A stretch of DNA of 64,000 bases from Acidithiobacillus montserratensis (GTDB lineage Bacteria > Pseudomonadota > Gammaproteobacteria > Acidithiobacillales > Acidithiobacillaceae): NCBI RefSeq assembly GCF_018853465.1, contig NZ_JABBOU010000023.1, forward strand, positions 14,898 to 78,897, in the 5' to 3' direction. A program made the position numbers and the translations under genes. Positions 13,508-23,590 of this stretch are shown here, one piece after another (the stretch's first letter is position 1; every line of letters begins with the position of its first letter). The notes below the pieces were generated by a model. It was not told where the DNA came from. It made no database searches and was given only the letters and a program-made list of their open reading frames with translations.

Positions 13508-13872
13508 TTCAGATGCAGACCCGATTGAGCGTGGCGGACAATAGTGGCGCGCGTGAAGTCATGTGTATCAAGGTTTTGGGCGGTTCGCACCGGCGTTATG
13601 CTGATATTGGTGATGTGATCAAGGTCAGCATCAAGGACGCCGTGCCCCGTGGCAAGGTCAAGAAAGGTGATGTCTACAATGCCTTGGTAGTGCGCACCCG
13701 CAAAGGTGTGCGCCGTGAGGACGGCTCCCTGATTCGTTTTGACAGCAATGCTGCGGTACTGCTGAATAATCAGCTGCAGCCTATCGGTACCCGTATATTC
13801 GGGCCGGTAACTCGCGAATTGCGCGGGGCAAATTTTATGAAAATTATTTCGTTAGCGCCAGAAGTGCTGTAG
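13504..13872 (+). CDS. rplN: 50S ribosomal protein L14
   Basis: Forms bridge B8 with 16S rRNA; 122 aa, the exact usual length. Begins [19 protein letters not shown], a highly conserved N-terminus. First gene of the classical spc operon, but here continuous with the S10 operon (4-nt overlap with rpsQ), so no separate spc promoter is evident. Confidence 0.97.
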   Translation: MIQMQTRLSVADNSGAREVMCIKVLGGSHRRYADIGDVIKVSIKDAVPRGKVKKGDVYNALVVRTRKGVRREDGSLIRFDSNAAVLLNNQLQPIGTRIFGPVTRELRGANFMKIISLAPEVL

Positions 13873-13881
13873 GGGATGACC

Positions 13882-14202
13882 ATGGTGAAGTTACGTAAGG
13901 ACGACGAAGTCGTGATTCTGGCCGGCAAAGACAAAGGCAAGCGGGGTAAGGTGCTGAAAGTTCTGCGCAAGGAATCGCGCGTTGTGGTTGAGAAGGTGAA
14001 CATGATCAAGCGTCACGTTCGTCCTGATCGTATGGGCAAGCCTGGTGGTATTGTCGAAAAAGAAGCGCCTCTGCACATTTCCAATGTCGCTGTATTCAAC
14101 GCCAGCGCCGGCGCTGCCGACCGAGTGGGGTACAAAACTCTGGATGGTGAGCGCAAGGTTCGGGTGTTTAAAAGCAGCGGCGAAGTTATCAGCGGCCGTT
14201 AA
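13882..14202 (+). CDS. rplX: 50S ribosomal protein L24
   Basis: Assembly-initiator protein of the large subunit with a KOW motif ([21 protein letters not shown]). Two ATGs are possible, 13876 and 13882. The AGGGG at 13871-13875 abuts the first but is 6 bp from the second, so 13882 is preferred, giving 106 aa. Confidence 0.92.
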   Translation: MVKLRKDDEVVILAGKDKGKRGKVLKVLRKESRVVVEKVNMIKRHVRPDRMGKPGGIVEKEAPLHISNVAVFNASAGAADRVGYKTLDGERKVRVFKSSGEVISGR

Positions 14203-14216
14203 GGGTAAAATATAAA

Positions 14217-14759
14217 ATGGAAGCACGTTTGCATACTTTGTACAAAAACGCCATCGCCCCAAAGCTGATGCAGGATTTCGGTTATCAAAGCGTGATGGAA
14301 GTCCCCAAGATTCAGAAAATCACCCTGAATATGGGTGTGGGTGAAGCGGTGGGTGACAAGAAGATCCTGGAAGCCGCTGTCGGAGATATGACCAAAATTG
14401 CCGGTCAAAAACCAGTGGTTACCCGTGCACGCAAATCGGTGGCCGCGTTCAAGATTCGTGATGGCTACCCGATTGGTTGCATGGTGACCCTGCGTGGTAT
14501 GGTCATGTATGAATTTCTGGATCGTCTGGTGACAGTGGCTATTCCCCGGATTCGAGATTTTCGTGGTCTTTCACCCAAATCCTTTGATGGTCGTGGTAAC
14601 TACACCCTGGGTGTGAAAGAACAGATCATATTCCCGGAAATTGAATATGATAAAATTGATCGTTTGCGCGGGTTGGACGTGGTGTTCACTACCACCGCCA
14701 AGAATGATGAAGAGGGCCTTGGGCTGTTAAAAGCTTTCAAGATGCCCTTCCGGTCTTGA
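14217..14759 (+). CDS. rplE: 50S ribosomal protein L5
   Basis: Binds 5S rRNA and contacts the P-site tRNA; 180 aa. Conserved segments [22 protein letters not shown] and [15 protein letters not shown] are all present. Normal spc-operon position between rplX and rpsN. Confidence 0.96.
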   Translation: MEARLHTLYKNAIAPKLMQDFGYQSVMEVPKIQKITLNMGVGEAVGDKKILEAAVGDMTKIAGQKPVVTRARKSVAAFKIRDGYPIGCMVTLRGMVMYEFLDRLVTVAIPRIRDFRGLSPKSFDGRGNYTLGVKEQIIFPEIEYDKIDRLRGLDVVFTTTAKNDEEGLGLLKAFKMPFRS

Positions 14760-14773
14760 AGGGAGTTTGACGC

Positions 14774-14959
14774 GTGGCAAAAAAATCATTGATTGCAAAG
14801 TCCGAAAGGACCCCAAAGTTTAAGGTGCGTGCGTACCACCGCTGCAAATTGTGCGGACGTTCACGTGGTTACTATCGGAAGTTTGGCCTTTGCCGTTTGT
14901 GCCTGCGTAAGCATGCTTCGGCGGGTTCGATTCCCGGTATTGTTAAAGCGAGTTGGTGA
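14774..14959 (+). CDS. rpsN: 30S ribosomal protein S14, zinc-binding short form
   Basis: Small-subunit head protein. At 61 aa it is the short type with a zinc ribbon: [20 protein letters not shown] supplies two CxxC pairs. Gammaproteobacteria such as E. coli have a 101-aa zinc-free form. GTG start at 14774 with GGGAG upstream. Part of a pattern of zinc-type ribosomal proteins in this cluster (see rpsD and rpmJ). Confidence 0.95.
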   Translation: MAKKSLIAKSERTPKFKVRAYHRCKLCGRSRGYYRKFGLCRLCLRKHASAGSIPGIVKASW

Positions 14960-14968
14960 GGAAACACG

Positions 14969-15364
14969 ATGAGCGTAACGGACCCTATTGCTGACATGCT
15001 TACGCGCATTCGTAATGCGCAACAAGTCAACAAAGCAAAAGTATTAATTCCTGCTTCCAAATTGAAACGGGCGATCGCCCGGGTTCTTGTGGAAGAAGGC
15101 TACATAAGTGACTTCCGTGAAGAAACACTGGATGGACATCCTGTGTTGAATCTGACACTCAAATATTATGCCGGTGCTGGCGTCATTGCTGAGATCCGTC
15201 GGGTAAGCAGACCGGGAGTGCGTATTTATCGCGGCGCAGAAGACCTTCCAAGAGTTCGGGATGGCTTTGGCATCGCCATCATTTCCACATCGCAGGGTAT
15301 CATGACTGATCGTGCGGCGCGTAGCGCTGGGATTGGTGGTGAAGTACTCTGCGTCGTCTCTTAA
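14969..15364 (+). CDS. rpsH: 30S ribosomal protein S8
   Basis: Central-domain organiser; in E. coli it is the translational repressor of the spc operon. 131 aa. Starts [16 protein letters not shown] and ends with [11 protein letters not shown]; the conserved [10 protein letters not shown] loop is present. Lies 9 bp after rpsN. Confidence 0.96.
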   Translation: MSVTDPIADMLTRIRNAQQVNKAKVLIPASKLKRAIARVLVEEGYISDFREETLDGHPVLNLTLKYYAGAGVIAEIRRVSRPGVRIYRGAEDLPRVRDGFGIAIISTSQGIMTDRAARSAGIGGEVLCVVS

Positions 15365-15376
15365 GGGGGAAAAGGT

Positions 15377-15901
15377 ATGTCGCGAGTAGGGAAACAACCC
15401 GTTACTCTTCCCAAGGGTGTGGAGGTACATATTGCTGACCAGCGTTTGCATGTGAAGGGACCCAAAGGACAAATGTCGGTACCTTTTCACTCCAGTGTGT
15501 CTCTCCAGGTTGAAGAAGGTGTTGCGACTTTGGATTGGACAGAAGGTCAAAATGCTTTTGCGGGTACCATGCGGGCTTTGCTCAATAACATGGTGCATGG
15601 TGTTTCGGTGGGTTTTGAGCAGAAGCTGGAAATCATCGGCGTCGGTTATCGTGCCCAGGCCAAAGGCAGAACCTTGAGTTTGAGTCTGGGTTTTTCGCAC
15701 CCGGTGGATTACCCCGTGCCTGAAGATATTACGATTGAAACACCTACTCAGACAGAAATCGTGATCAAGGGAATCGATAAACAGAAGATTGGCCAAATTG
15801 CTGCTGACATCCGTGCTTATCGTCCTCCTGAACCCTATAAGGGTAAAGGGGTGCGTTATGCCGGTGAAAATGTCCGTCGTAAAGAAGCCAAGAAGAAATA
15901 A
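15377..15901 (+). CDS. rplF: 50S ribosomal protein L6
   Basis: Binds near the GTPase centre of the large subunit; 174 aa in two repeated L6 domains. C-terminal signature [16 protein letters not shown] is present. ATG at 15377 after AAGGGGGAAAAGG. Confidence 0.96.
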   Translation: MSRVGKQPVTLPKGVEVHIADQRLHVKGPKGQMSVPFHSSVSLQVEEGVATLDWTEGQNAFAGTMRALLNNMVHGVSVGFEQKLEIIGVGYRAQAKGRTLSLSLGFSHPVDYPVPEDITIETPTQTEIVIKGIDKQKIGQIAADIRAYRPPEPYKGKGVRYAGENVRRKEAKKK

Positions 15902-15917
15902 TGGTTGAGGCAGGTGA

Positions 15918-16274
15918 ATGATGAATAAAAATGTATCCAGACTTCGTCGTGCCCGGAAAACCCGTGCACGGATTGCTTCACAGGCCAAGCCGAGACTCTG
16001 CGTCTTTCGTTCCGGAAAGCACATATATGCGCAAATCATTGATGACTCTAAAGGAGTTGTCATAGCCCAGGCATCGAGCGTTGAAGGCGAAGTACGCGCA
16101 ACCATGCCGCGCGGCGCAGACGTGGCTGCTGCCGTGACCATCGGTCAACGGGTAGCGGCCAAAGCATTGGCTGCAGGGGTAAAGGAAGTGGCCTTTGACC
16201 GAAGCGGTTATCGTTATCATGGTCGGGTGCGAGCCCTGGCCGACGCCGCCCGTGAGGGCGGGTTGTCGTTCTGA
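15918..16274 (+). CDS. rplR: 50S ribosomal protein L18
   Basis: 5S rRNA-binding protein, 118 aa. Motif RLCVFRSGKHIYAQIIDD and the ending DAAREGGLSF are typical. Two adjacent ATGs (15918 and 15921) are possible; GAGG 7 bp before the first supports 15918. Confidence 0.94.
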   Translation: MMNKNVSRLRRARKTRARIASQAKPRLCVFRSGKHIYAQIIDDSKGVVIAQASSVEGEVRATMPRGADVAAAVTIGQRVAAKALAAGVKEVAFDRSGYRYHGRVRALADAAREGGLSF

Positions 16275-16288
16275 CGGAGATCTGAAAA

Positions 16289-16819
16289 ATGGCAAGGGAA
16301 AATCGGGATAATCAACCCAGCGATGGTATGCAGGAGAAGTTAATCCATATCAATCGTGTGTCCAAAGTGGTCAAAGGCGGTCGGCAATTCGGTTTTGCGG
16401 CGTTGATGGTAGTGGGTGATGGCGATGGTAAAGTCGGTTTCGGGCGTGGTAAAGCCAAGGAAGTACCGGCAGGTATCCAGAAAGCCACAGATCAGGCGCG
16501 TCGGTGGATGACCCAGATTCCCTTGATGCGGGGCGGTACCATTCCATATCCTGTGGAAGGACGTCATGGCGCAGCGCGCGTCATGCTACGACCTGCTCCT
16601 GAGGGTAGTGGTGTTATTGCCGGTGGAGCCATGCGTGCGGTGTGCGAAGCGGTTGGTTTACGGAATGTGGTGGCCAAATCTTTGGGATCCAATAATCCTA
16701 TTAACGTCGTGCGTGCAACTTTCGATGCGTTCAACAAGCTTTCCAGCCCGCAGGCTATTGCCATGAAGCGCGGCAAGAGTCTCAAGGAAATTCGTGGTGA
16801 GGGAGGTCATGATGAGTAA
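16289..16819 (+). CDS. rpsE: 30S ribosomal protein S5
   Basis: Fidelity protein of the mRNA entry channel; 176 aa. Contains the N-terminal S5 domain ([20 protein letters not shown]) and the C-terminal domain ([13 protein letters not shown]). The stop overlaps the rpmD start by 8 nt. Confidence 0.96.
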   Translation: MARENRDNQPSDGMQEKLIHINRVSKVVKGGRQFGFAALMVVGDGDGKVGFGRGKAKEVPAGIQKATDQARRWMTQIPLMRGGTIPYPVEGRHGAARVMLRPAPEGSGVIAGGAMRAVCEAVGLRNVVAKSLGSNNPINVVRATFDAFNKLSSPQAIAMKRGKSLKEIRGEGGHDE

Positions 16820-16997
16820 ACAGTTACGCATCACGCTGGTGAAAAGTTTAATTGGTGTGACCGAAAAACATCGTCGAGTCATTAGCGGTCTGGGCCTGCG
16901 TCGTACCAATCATACCGTCGAACGTCCGGATACTCCGGAAATCCGTGGCATGGTCAATAAAGTGCCTTACCTTTTGCGCTGGGAAGAGTTGTCATGA
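16812..16997 (+). CDS. rpmD: 50S ribosomal protein L30
   Basis: Small 61-aa large-subunit protein ([15 protein letters not shown]). An in-frame ATG exists at 16809, but GGGAGG at 16801-16806 is 5 bp from 16812, the better start. Overlaps rpsE by 8 nt and rplO by 4 nt. Confidence 0.93.
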   Translation: MSKQLRITLVKSLIGVTEKHRRVISGLGLRRTNHTVERPDTPEIRGMVNKVPYLLRWEELS

Positions 16998-17431
16998 AAC
17001 TAAATACAATTGCGCCTGCAGAGGGTGCAAAAAAAGATCGTCGTCGTGTCGGTCGTGGTATTGGCAGTGGCCTCGGCAAAACTGCCGGACGCGGCCATAA
17101 GGGTCAGCATGCTCGTTCTGGTGGTTATCATAAGGTGGGTTTTGAGGGTGGTCAGATGCCCTTGCAGCGGCGGATTCCGAAAAGAGGTTTCCGCAACACC
17201 CTGGGTGTTCGTAGTTGTGAGGTGACCCTGACTCAGCTCGAAAATGCCGCTATTGATGGTGTGGTGGATATGGAAGGACTGCTGCTGCGGCGCATTGTGC
17301 GCGGTAACCCGGATGTGGTCAAAGTCATCATGACCGGCGAATTGACTCAGGCCATTACGGTGCGGGGCTTGCGAGTGAGCGCAGGCGCCAAGGCTGCTAT
17401 CGAAAATGCTGGTGGAAAGGTCGAAGAATAA
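16994..17431 (+). CDS. rplO: 50S ribosomal protein L15
   Basis: Late-assembling large-subunit protein, 145 aa. The Gly-rich N-terminus [21 protein letters not shown] is diagnostic. The stop shares a base with the secY start (TAATG), coupling ribosome and translocon synthesis. Confidence 0.96.
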   Translation: MKLNTIAPAEGAKKDRRRVGRGIGSGLGKTAGRGHKGQHARSGGYHKVGFEGGQMPLQRRIPKRGFRNTLGVRSCEVTLTQLENAAIDGVVDMEGLLLRRIVRGNPDVVKVIMTGELTQAITVRGLRVSAGAKAAIENAGGKVEE

Positions 17432-18762
17432 TGGCCGGGTTACGTAATATTGCAGGTGCCGCTCAGGGTGCTGGTAAGATCAATGAATTACGTAACCGCA
17501 TTCTTTTTTTGCTGGGTGCTTTGCTGGTATTTCGTATTGGCGCTCATATTCCTGTTCCGGGCATTGATCCTGCGGCGATGGCTTCTTTTTTCAATGCGCA
17601 AAGAGGTACCATCCTGGGCATGTTCAACATGTTCTCCGGAGGAGCCTTGTCTCGTCTGACGGTTTTTGCTCTGGGAATCATGCCTTACATCAGTGCCTCC
17701 ATCATTTTTCAGTTGGCGGGTTCGGTCTTCCCCAAGCTCGAAGAACTGAAAAAAGAAGGGGAATCCGGTCGCCGTAAAATTACCGAATATACGCGTTACG
17801 CCACTGTGGGTCTGGCCCTGATGCAAGGCCTTGGTATTGCCGTGGCCATTGAAAAGATGCACGCCGGCCATGTGCCCGTGGTCATTGATCCGGGTCCTTT
17901 GTTTCTGTTTACCACCACGATTACTCTGGCTTGTGGAACCGTATTCCTGATGTGGATCGGGGAACAAATTACCGAGCGTGGTATAGGCAACGGCATATCT
18001 CTGATCATTTTTGCCGGGATTGTGGCCGGTTTGCCTGACGCGATTGGCACCACTTTTGAATTGATGCAGACCGGGCAGTTTCAACCGTTGTTTGTAGTCG
18101 CTCTCTTTGTACTGGCACTGCTGGTAACGGCATTCGTGGTGTTCATGGAAAGTGCACAAAGGCGGGTCCCCATCCAGTATGCCAAGCGCCAGGTCGGGCG
18201 CAAGATTTATGGCGGGCAAAGTACCCATATGCCCCTCAAGGTAAATATGAGTGGTGTAATTCCGCCCATATTCGCTACCAGTATTCTCTTGCTACCCGCC
18301 ACCCTTTCGGGTTGGTTTGCCAATGTTCCCGGTATGGAGTGGCTGGCCCGTTTTGGTCAGGCCCTGAGTCCCGGTTCCGCACTATATGTAGTTGTTTTTA
18401 CAACTGCCATTGTGTTTTTTGCGTTCTTCTATACGGCGATGGTTTTCAATCCTCGGGATACGGCTGACAATCTCAAGAAATCAGGTGCTTTCGTACCAGG
18501 TATTCGTCCTGGTGAGCATACAGCCCGGTACATGGACAAGATTCTGACCCGCCTGACGCTCTGGGGTGCAATTTATCTGACTTTGGTGTGTTTGCTGCCA
18601 GAGTTCCTGATTGTTGAGTACAATGTGCCTTTCTATCTGGGTGGTACCAGCCTCCTGATCGTGGTGGTAGTGATGATGGATCTCATGGGTCAGATCCAGA
18701 GCCATCTCCTGACCCATCAATATGAAGGGTTGATTCGCAAGAATCCCCTCGGCGGACGCTGA
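17431..18762 (+). CDS. secY: Protein translocase channel subunit SecY
   Basis: Pore-forming subunit of the SecYEG inner-membrane translocon; 443 aa with ten predicted membrane segments. Family signatures include [13 protein letters not shown] near the N-terminus and [14 protein letters not shown] in mid-protein. C-terminal tail [11 protein letters not shown] faces the cytoplasm. Standard location between rplO and adk. Starts on the last base of the rplO stop. Confidence 0.97.
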   Translation: MAGLRNIAGAAQGAGKINELRNRILFLLGALLVFRIGAHIPVPGIDPAAMASFFNAQRGTILGMFNMFSGGALSRLTVFALGIMPYISASIIFQLAGSVFPKLEELKKEGESGRRKITEYTRYATVGLALMQGLGIAVAIEKMHAGHVPVVIDPGPLFLFTTTITLACGTVFLMWIGEQITERGIGNGISLIIFAGIVAGLPDAIGTTFELMQTGQFQPLFVVALFVLALLVTAFVVFMESAQRRVPIQYAKRQVGRKIYGGQSTHMPLKVNMSGVIPPIFATSILLLPATLSGWFANVPGMEWLARFGQALSPGSALYVVVFTTAIVFFAFFYTAMVFNPRDTADNLKKSGAFVPGIRPGEHTARYMDKILTRLTLWGAIYLTLVCLLPEFLIVEYNVPFYLGGTSLLIVVVVMMDLMGQIQSHLLTHQYEGLIRKNPLGGR

Positions 18763-18764
18763 GC

Positions 18765-19421
18765 TTGGCCAGACATATTATTTTTCTGGGTGCCCCAGGA
18801 GCCGGTAAAGGAACGCAGGCACAGCGTCTTTCCCAAGAATTGCGCTTGCCTCATGTCTCCACCGGTGATATGCTCCGCGCCTCTGTTCAGTCTGGCAGTG
18901 AGATTGGACGCCGGGCGGCAGCAGTGATGGATTCCGGGGCTTTGGTCAGTGACGATATTATCATGGGTATTGTCGCCGAACGTTTGACCTTGGAAGATGC
19001 GCTTGCTGGTGTGATATTTGATGGTTTTCCGCGTACCGTGCACCAGGCCAATGCTCTGGATGCGTTACTTGAGCGCGGCGGGAGTCAGATTGCGGCGGTG
19101 TTGCATATCACGCTGGATGACGAAGAAATAGTGGAGCGACTGTCTGGAAGACGTGTTTGTTCTGGCTGCGGCGCCATTTATCATGTGCGATATCATCCTT
19201 CACAGGTAAGTGCTGTGTGTGATGTATGTGGTGCTGATTTGGTTCAGCGTGAAGATGATCAGCCGGAAGTCATCAGGAAACGGTTGGCCGTTTATCAAGC
19301 GGAAACCGCGCCCTTGGTCGCTTATTATCACGATCGCCCTGCCTACCATCGCATCGATGGGCATGGTGAGACGGACGAGGTTTTTGCCAGAATCGTGAAA
19401 GCGGTGAGGGAAACAGATTAG
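18765..19421 (+). CDS. adk: Adenylate kinase, zinc-LID type
   Basis: Interconverts ATP + AMP and 2 ADP; 218 aa. P-loop GAPGAGKGT, the AMP-binding STGDMLR and the FDGFPRT motif are present. The LID has four cysteines (CSGCG and CDVCG) as in zinc-containing adenylate kinases, whereas E. coli uses a hydrogen-bond network there. The start is TTG at 18765, 2 bp after secY, with no clear ribosome binding site, so expression probably depends on coupling to secY. Confidence 0.95.
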   Translation: MARHIIFLGAPGAGKGTQAQRLSQELRLPHVSTGDMLRASVQSGSEIGRRAAAVMDSGALVSDDIIMGIVAERLTLEDALAGVIFDGFPRTVHQANALDALLERGGSQIAAVLHITLDDEEIVERLSGRRVCSGCGAIYHVRYHPSQVSAVCDVCGADLVQREDDQPEVIRKRLAVYQAETAPLVAYYHDRPAYHRIDGHGETDEVFARIVKAVRETD

Positions 19422-19640
19422 ATGTCGAAAGAAGATACTCTGGAAATGCAGGGTGAGGTCATTGAAAACTTGCCAAGTGCCACCTTCAAGGTGCGTCTCG
19501 AAAATGGCTATGTCGTCAATGCCCATATATCTGGGAAAATGCGGATGCATTATATCCGTATTCTCCCTGGAGATAAGGTGACCGTAGAAATGACGCCCTA
19601 TGATTTAACCAAGGGTCGCATTATATATCGTGCCAAATAG
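19422..19640 (+). CDS. infA: Translation initiation factor IF-1
   Basis: 72-aa OB-fold factor that binds the ribosomal A site during initiation. Sequence reads [18 protein letters not shown] and ends RGRIIYRAK, typical of IF-1. Begins immediately after the adk stop. Confidence 0.96.
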   Translation: MSKEDTLEMQGEVIENLPSATFKVRLENGYVVNAHISGKMRMHYIRILPGDKVTVEMTPYDLTKGRIIYRAK

Positions 19641-19649
19641 GGGAATGTG

Positions 19650-19763
19650 ATGAAAGTAAGGGCGTCAGTAAAAAAACTTTGTCGTAATTGCAAGATTGTC
19701 CGCCGTAACGGTGTGGTACGGGTAATTTGTGTGGAGCCCCGTCACAAGCAGCGTCAAGGTTAA
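19650..19763 (+). CDS. rpmJ: 50S ribosomal protein L36, zinc-binding form
   Basis: 37-aa protein ([20 protein letters not shown]...), easily overlooked because of its size. Zinc ligands are C11, C14, C27 and H32 in the C-x2-C...C-x4-H arrangement. ATG at 19650, 9 bp after infA, with AGGGGAA upstream. Standard spc-operon terminal gene. Confidence 0.95.
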
Positions 19764-19822
19764 GGCGGCTAAATTTATCAGTCTGTGGGCTTGTCCCACT
19801 TGGTCTTTTGGAGGAATTGCGG

Positions 19823-20179
19823 ATGGCCCGCATTGCTGGTGTAAATATTCCAAACAACAAGCAAATTGAAATTGCCTTGACGTATATCTATGGGATTGGC
19901 AGAAACCGTTCGCAACGTATTTTGACGGCGGCGGAGATTGCTTTTGACATGCGCGTCAAGGACATCAGCGAACCGGAGCTGGAACGCATTCGTACCGAGG
20001 TAGCCAAGTTTCTGGTTGAGGGTGATCTTCGTCGTGAGGTCACCATGAACATCAAACGTTTGATGGATCTCGGCTGCTATCGTGGTATTCGGCACCGTCG
20101 TGGACTCCCGGTTCACGGACAGCGCACCAAGACAAATGCACGGACCCGTAAAGGTCCTGCCAAGTCGATCACACGTTAA
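19823..20179 (+). CDS. rpsM: 30S ribosomal protein S13
   Basis: Forms inter-subunit bridges and contacts the P-site tRNA; 118 aa. The frame is open further upstream, but [13 protein letters not shown] at 19823 with GGAGG 8 bp before it is the family start. C-terminus [12 protein letters not shown] is typical. First gene of the alpha operon, 59 bp after rpmJ. Confidence 0.95.
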   Translation: MARIAGVNIPNNKQIEIALTYIYGIGRNRSQRILTAAEIAFDMRVKDISEPELERIRTEVAKFLVEGDLRREVTMNIKRLMDLGCYRGIRHRRGLPVHGQRTKTNARTRKGPAKSITR

Positions 20180-20196
20180 CTAGGAAGATTCCGGTA

Positions 20197-20592
20197 ATGG
20201 CGAAAACACAGACAAACTCCCGCGTGCGGAAGAAAGTTAAAAAGAACGTACTCGACGGGGTCGCGCATATTTATGCGTCCTTTAACAATACCATCATCAC
20301 CATCAGTGACCGTCAGGGTAACGTCCTGACCTGGGCAAGTTCAGGTGGTTCGGGTTTCCGTGGGTCGCGCAAAAGCACCCCCTTCGCCGCTCAGGTGGCA
20401 GCGGAAAATGCCGGAAAAAAGGCGCAGGAATATGGTGTTAAAAATCTGGATGTAGAAGTGCGTGGCCCTGGACCGGGTCGGGAAAGTACGGTTCGGGCTT
20501 TGCATTCTATCGGCTTTCGCATTGCGAGTATTCGCGACGTCACGCCGATTCCCCATAACGGCTGCCGTCCGCCTAAAAAGCGGCGTGTTTAA
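20197..20592 (+). CDS. rpsK: 30S ribosomal protein S11
   Basis: Platform protein near the E site, 131 aa. Motifs [16 protein letters not shown] and [13 protein letters not shown] are diagnostic. Ends [11 protein letters not shown]. Normal alpha-operon position. Confidence 0.96.
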   Translation: MAKTQTNSRVRKKVKKNVLDGVAHIYASFNNTIITISDRQGNVLTWASSGGSGFRGSRKSTPFAAQVAAENAGKKAQEYGVKNLDVEVRGPGPGRESTVRALHSIGFRIASIRDVTPIPHNGCRPPKKRRV

Positions 20593-20612
20593 ATTTTAGG
20601 TGGAGGTTGTTA

Positions 20613-21239
20613 GTGGCTAAATATACGGGTCCCAGTTGTCGTTTATGCCGCCGTGAAGGTGGCAAGCTCTTTCTGAAAGGTGAAAAATGCTTTTCGGACA
20701 AATGTCCTGTGAGTATTCGTGCCTATGCGCCAGGTCAGCATGGTCAGCGTCGGGGAAGAGTCAGCGAATACGGTGGTCAGCTGCGAGAAAAGCAGAAGAT
20801 TCGGCGCATTTATGGTGTTCTCGAAGGTCAATTCCGGCGTTACTTTGAACAAGCCAGTCAGAAGCGCGGTGTGACCGGTGAGACCTTGCTGCGCTTGTTG
20901 GAGCTGCGTCTGGATAATGTGGCTTATCGTCTGGGTTTTGGCTCTTCCCGTGCCGAAGCACGGCAAGTGGTTCGCCATGGTCATGTGCTGGTGAATGGAC
21001 GCCGTGTGGATATTCCTTCTTATCAAGTGCGGGCCGGAGATGTGGTGAGTGTGGCTGAATCTGCTCGTCAGCATGTGCGCATTGTTTCTGCTGTTGAGGC
21101 GGCCGGCGGTCGTGGTTTCCCGGAATGGGTGAGCATGGATGCGGCGTCGCTCAGCGCCACGATCAAGGCCGTGCCGGCACGTGAAGATATCGCACCGGAT
21201 TTGAACGAACAGGTCGTCGTGGAGTTGTACTCTAAGTAA
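20613..21239 (+). CDS. rpsD: 30S ribosomal protein S4, zinc-binding (C+) form
   Basis: Primary 16S rRNA binder; translational repressor of the alpha operon in E. coli. 208 aa from the GTG at 20613, which has GGAGG 6 bp upstream; a TTG at 20607 is too close to that site. The N-terminus has CRLC...C....C, the zinc site of Thermus-type S4 that is absent from E. coli S4. The S4 RNA-binding domain ([19 protein letters not shown]) follows. Confidence 0.95.
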   Translation: MAKYTGPSCRLCRREGGKLFLKGEKCFSDKCPVSIRAYAPGQHGQRRGRVSEYGGQLREKQKIRRIYGVLEGQFRRYFEQASQKRGVTGETLLRLLELRLDNVAYRLGFGSSRAEARQVVRHGHVLVNGRRVDIPSYQVRAGDVVSVAESARQHVRIVSAVEAAGGRGFPEWVSMDAASLSATIKAVPAREDIAPDLNEQVVVELYSK

Positions 21240-21261
21240 GACCGGGGGTTGAGGAAAGCTT

Positions 21262-22278
21262 ATGACTGATGTTGGTGATCTGTTACGCCCTCAGGGCGTA
21301 GAAGTTGAAGAAATTTCCGCACGTCGGGCGCGCCTCTCTTTGGGGCCTCTGGAACGTGGCTTTGGCCACACTCTGGGCAGTGCTTTGCGACGCATTCTGC
21401 TTTCCTCTCTCAAGGGAGCTGCCGTTACTGAGGTAGAGATTGAAGGCGTTCTGCATGAATATTCCAGTATCGAAGGGGTGCAGGAAGACGTCGTCGATAT
21501 TCTGCTCAACCTGAAAATGCTGGCAGTGCGTTCCCAGGGGCACGGTAATGTGCAAGTAAAGTTGCACAAGCGTGGACCCGGTGTGATGACCGGTGCTGAT
21601 ATTGTTTCTGAGCATGGGATTGAAGTTGCTAATCCTGATCAGGTGATCGCCACCCTGACCCGTGATGTCGAATTGGTCATGCATCTGCGTATTGACGACG
21701 GGCGAGGCTATGATGCCGCTGCCAGCCGCCGCCAGAATCACGAAAAACGGATTGGGGTCATGGCTCTGGATGCCAGCTTCAGCCCGGTTTTGAAGGTTAG
21801 CTATCAGGTTGAAAATGCGCGTGTGGAACAGCGTACAGATCTTGACCGGCTGATTCTGGATGTGGAGACCAATGGAGTGGTTGATCCGGTGTGGGCGATT
21901 CAGGAAGCTTCACGTATACTCCGCAGTCAATTGGGGGTGCTGGCTGGCGCAGAAAACCAGCAAGTCCCGGAAGCTTCCCAGGTACAAGGGGGACAAGACC
22001 TGATGCCCTTACTGGTACGCCCAGTTGATGATCTGGAGTTGACGGTTCGTTCTGCCAATTGCCTGAAAGCAGAAGATATTTTTTATATTGGTGATTTGGT
22101 CCAAAAGTCCGAGCAGGAACTGCTGAAAGCCCCCAATCTCGGCAAAAAATCACTCACCGAAATCAAGGAAGTGCTGGTTGCCCATGGTCTCAGTCTGGGT
22201 ATGCGTATCGAGAACTGGCCGCCGGAAAACCTGCCGCCGGTTGCCGGGCGCAATGCAGACGTTGATGTTAACGGCTAA
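21262..22278 (+). CDS. rpoA: DNA-directed RNA polymerase subunit alpha
   Basis: Assembly scaffold of RNA polymerase, 338 aa. The N-terminal dimerisation domain has [17 protein letters not shown]. The C-terminal domain carries [12 protein letters not shown] and [12 protein letters not shown], the DNA- and activator-contact surface. Encoded in the alpha operon as usual, between rpsD and rplQ. Confidence 0.97.
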   Translation: MTDVGDLLRPQGVEVEEISARRARLSLGPLERGFGHTLGSALRRILLSSLKGAAVTEVEIEGVLHEYSSIEGVQEDVVDILLNLKMLAVRSQGHGNVQVKLHKRGPGVMTGADIVSEHGIEVANPDQVIATLTRDVELVMHLRIDDGRGYDAAASRRQNHEKRIGVMALDASFSPVLKVSYQVENARVEQRTDLDRLILDVETNGVVDPVWAIQEASRILRSQLGVLAGAENQQVPEASQVQGGQDLMPLLVRPVDDLELTVRSANCLKAEDIFYIGDLVQKSEQELLKAPNLGKKSLTEIKEVLVAHGLSLGMRIENWPPENLPPVAGRNADVDVNG

Positions 22279-22307
22279 CGTTCAGAATTTGGTAGAAGGA
22301 ATGGGTT

Positions 22308-22685
22308 ATGCGTCATCGCAAAAGTGGTAAGCAATTAAACAGAAATAGCAGTCATCGGCAGGCCATGTTTGCCAATATGATGGTGTCCTTGTTTCATCAT
22401 GAGCGTATTGTGACCACGCTCCCCAAAGCCAAGGAACTGCGGCGTTTTGCGGAGCCCATGATTACGCTCGCGAAAGAAGCCACGGTTGCCAGGCGGCGTC
22501 TGGCTTTCTCGCGCTTGCGCGACCGTCAGGCGGTGGTCAAGCTTTTTGACGATCTGGGACCTCATTATGCAGCCCGCCCCGGTGGCTATCTGCGTATTGT
22601 CAAATATGGTTTCCGCGCAGGTGACAATGCTCCCCTGGCGATTGTGGAGCTGGTGGATCGGCAGGCAGTCGCCGAAGCTTCCTGA
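22308..22685 (+). CDS. rplQ: 50S ribosomal protein L17
   Basis: Tunnel-exit region protein, 125 aa, starting [20 protein letters not shown]. Last gene of the fused ribosomal run. A strong terminator follows 25 bp later. Confidence 0.96.
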   Translation: MRHRKSGKQLNRNSSHRQAMFANMMVSLFHHERIVTTLPKAKELRRFAEPMITLAKEATVARRRLAFSRLRDRQAVVKLFDDLGPHYAARPGGYLRIVKYGFRAGDNAPLAIVELVDRQAVAEAS

Positions 22686-22710
22686 TCCTTCAGTTTCGCG
22701 CTAGTTACCC

Positions 22711-22749
22711 AAAACCGGCCAGTGACATCAGTCCTGGCCGGTTTTGTTT
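22711..22749 (+). terminator. Rho-independent terminator of the ribosomal superoperon
   Basis: A perfect 12-bp stem (AAAACCGGCCAG at 22711-22722 with CTGGCCGGTTTT at 22734-22745), an 11-nt loop, and a T-rich 3' side continuing as GTTT. It lies 25 bp after the rplQ stop and separates the ribosomal genes from the HiPIP gene. Confidence 0.92.
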
Positions 22750-22806
22750 AAAGACCCACTTTATTCTGCTACACATTCAACATCACTTTGTACTATATTG
22801 GTGAGG

Positions 22807-22825
22807 TATCGCTTTTCCGGCGATA
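22807..22825 (+). promoter_or_regulatory. small hairpin in the HiPIP leader
   Basis: TATCGC and GCGATA form a 6-bp stem around a 7-nt loop, ending 8 bp before the AAAGGAG ribosome binding site of the HiPIP gene. It could affect message stability or translation. No convincing -35/-10 pair was found upstream, only a TACTATATT at 22791-22799 as a possible -10. Confidence 0.35.
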
Positions 22826-22846
22826 TGCAACCAAAAGGAGTGATGT

Positions 22847-23128
22847 ATGCAGAAGTTGACCCGTCGTGAATGGTTCAAATCCAGTGGGAAGGTTGTCATT
22901 GCCGCAGCCGTGGCGCCTGCGGTTCTGGCTAACGTGGCCGAGGCTGCGACCAGCAAGGCTACACAGGCATCGGTACAATATGTGACGCACCCCAACGGTA
23001 AGGAAATGTGCAGCAATTGCAAGTTCTTCATTCCCGGGGCCAAGGCCAATGAGGATGGAGGCTGCAAAGTGGTCGCCGGTAAAATCAGTCCGCGCGGTTA
23101 TTGCACCATTTATATGCCCAAAAAATAA
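22847..23128 (+). CDS. High-potential iron-sulfur protein (Iro-like)
   Basis: Periplasmic one-electron carrier with a 4Fe-4S cluster; 93 aa. The N-terminus has a Tat-like RR motif (TRREWFKSSGK), a hydrophobic stretch, and a likely cleavage after AEA (residue 33). Cluster ligands are C55, C58, C73 and C86, in the HiPIP spacing, with the C-terminal GYCTIYMPK motif. The family includes Iro of A. ferrooxidans, linked to iron or sulfur electron transport. Strong AAAGGAG site at 6 bp. Monocistronic between a terminator and convergent dut. The precise redox partner cannot be inferred. Confidence 0.92.
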   Translation: MQKLTRREWFKSSGKVVIAAAVAPAVLANVAEAATSKATQASVQYVTHPNGKEMCSNCKFFIPGAKANEDGGCKVVAGKISPRGYCTIYMPKK

Positions 23129-23137
23129 TCTGACCTC

Positions 23138-23590
23138 TTACTGCTGTCCGGTACTGCCGAAGCCGGCACTACCTCTTTCGGTGGCAGCAAAGGTTTCAAC
23201 CACCAGAATTTTCGGCCGGATAACGGGGACCAGTACCATCTGTGCCACCCGCTCTCCGGGCTCGATGACGATTGCTTCCTGCCCGCGATTCCATAGGGAC
23301 ATTTTGACCGGTCCCTGATAATCCGCATCAATGACACCGGTAAGATTACCTAACACCAGTCCGCGATGACCGAGTCCCGAACGTGGGAGTAACAATGCAG
23401 TGACTCCGGGATCCGCGATATGCATGGCAAAACCTGCGGATACGAGTTCCACGGTGTTCGGTAACAGATGTAAGGGGGCTTCCAGACAGGCCCGTAAATC
23501 CATGCCGGCAGCGTCTTCACTGGCATAGTGCGGAAGTGGCCAAAGCGCGCCGATGCGCGGGTCAAGAATGCGAATTTGTAACTGTTCCAT
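23138..23590 (-). CDS. dut: Deoxyuridine 5'-triphosphate nucleotidohydrolase (dUTPase)
   Basis: Hydrolyses dUTP to dUMP and pyrophosphate, supplying dTMP synthesis and keeping uracil out of DNA. 150 aa, trimeric-type. All five motifs are visible: [10 protein letters not shown] (I), PRSGLG (II), GVIDADYQG (III), [10 protein letters not shown] (IV) and [11 protein letters not shown] (V). The start overlaps the 3' end of coaBC by 29 bp on the same strand, so the two form an operon. Converges with the HiPIP gene, leaving a 9-bp gap. Confidence 0.96.
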   Translation of the reverse strand: MEQLQIRILDPRIGALWPLPHYASEDAAGMDLRACLEAPLHLLPNTVELVSAGFAMHIADPGVTALLLPRSGLGHRGLVLGNLTGVIDADYQGPVKMSLWNRGQEAIVIEPGERVAQMVLVPVIRPKILVVETFAATERGSAGFGSTGQQ

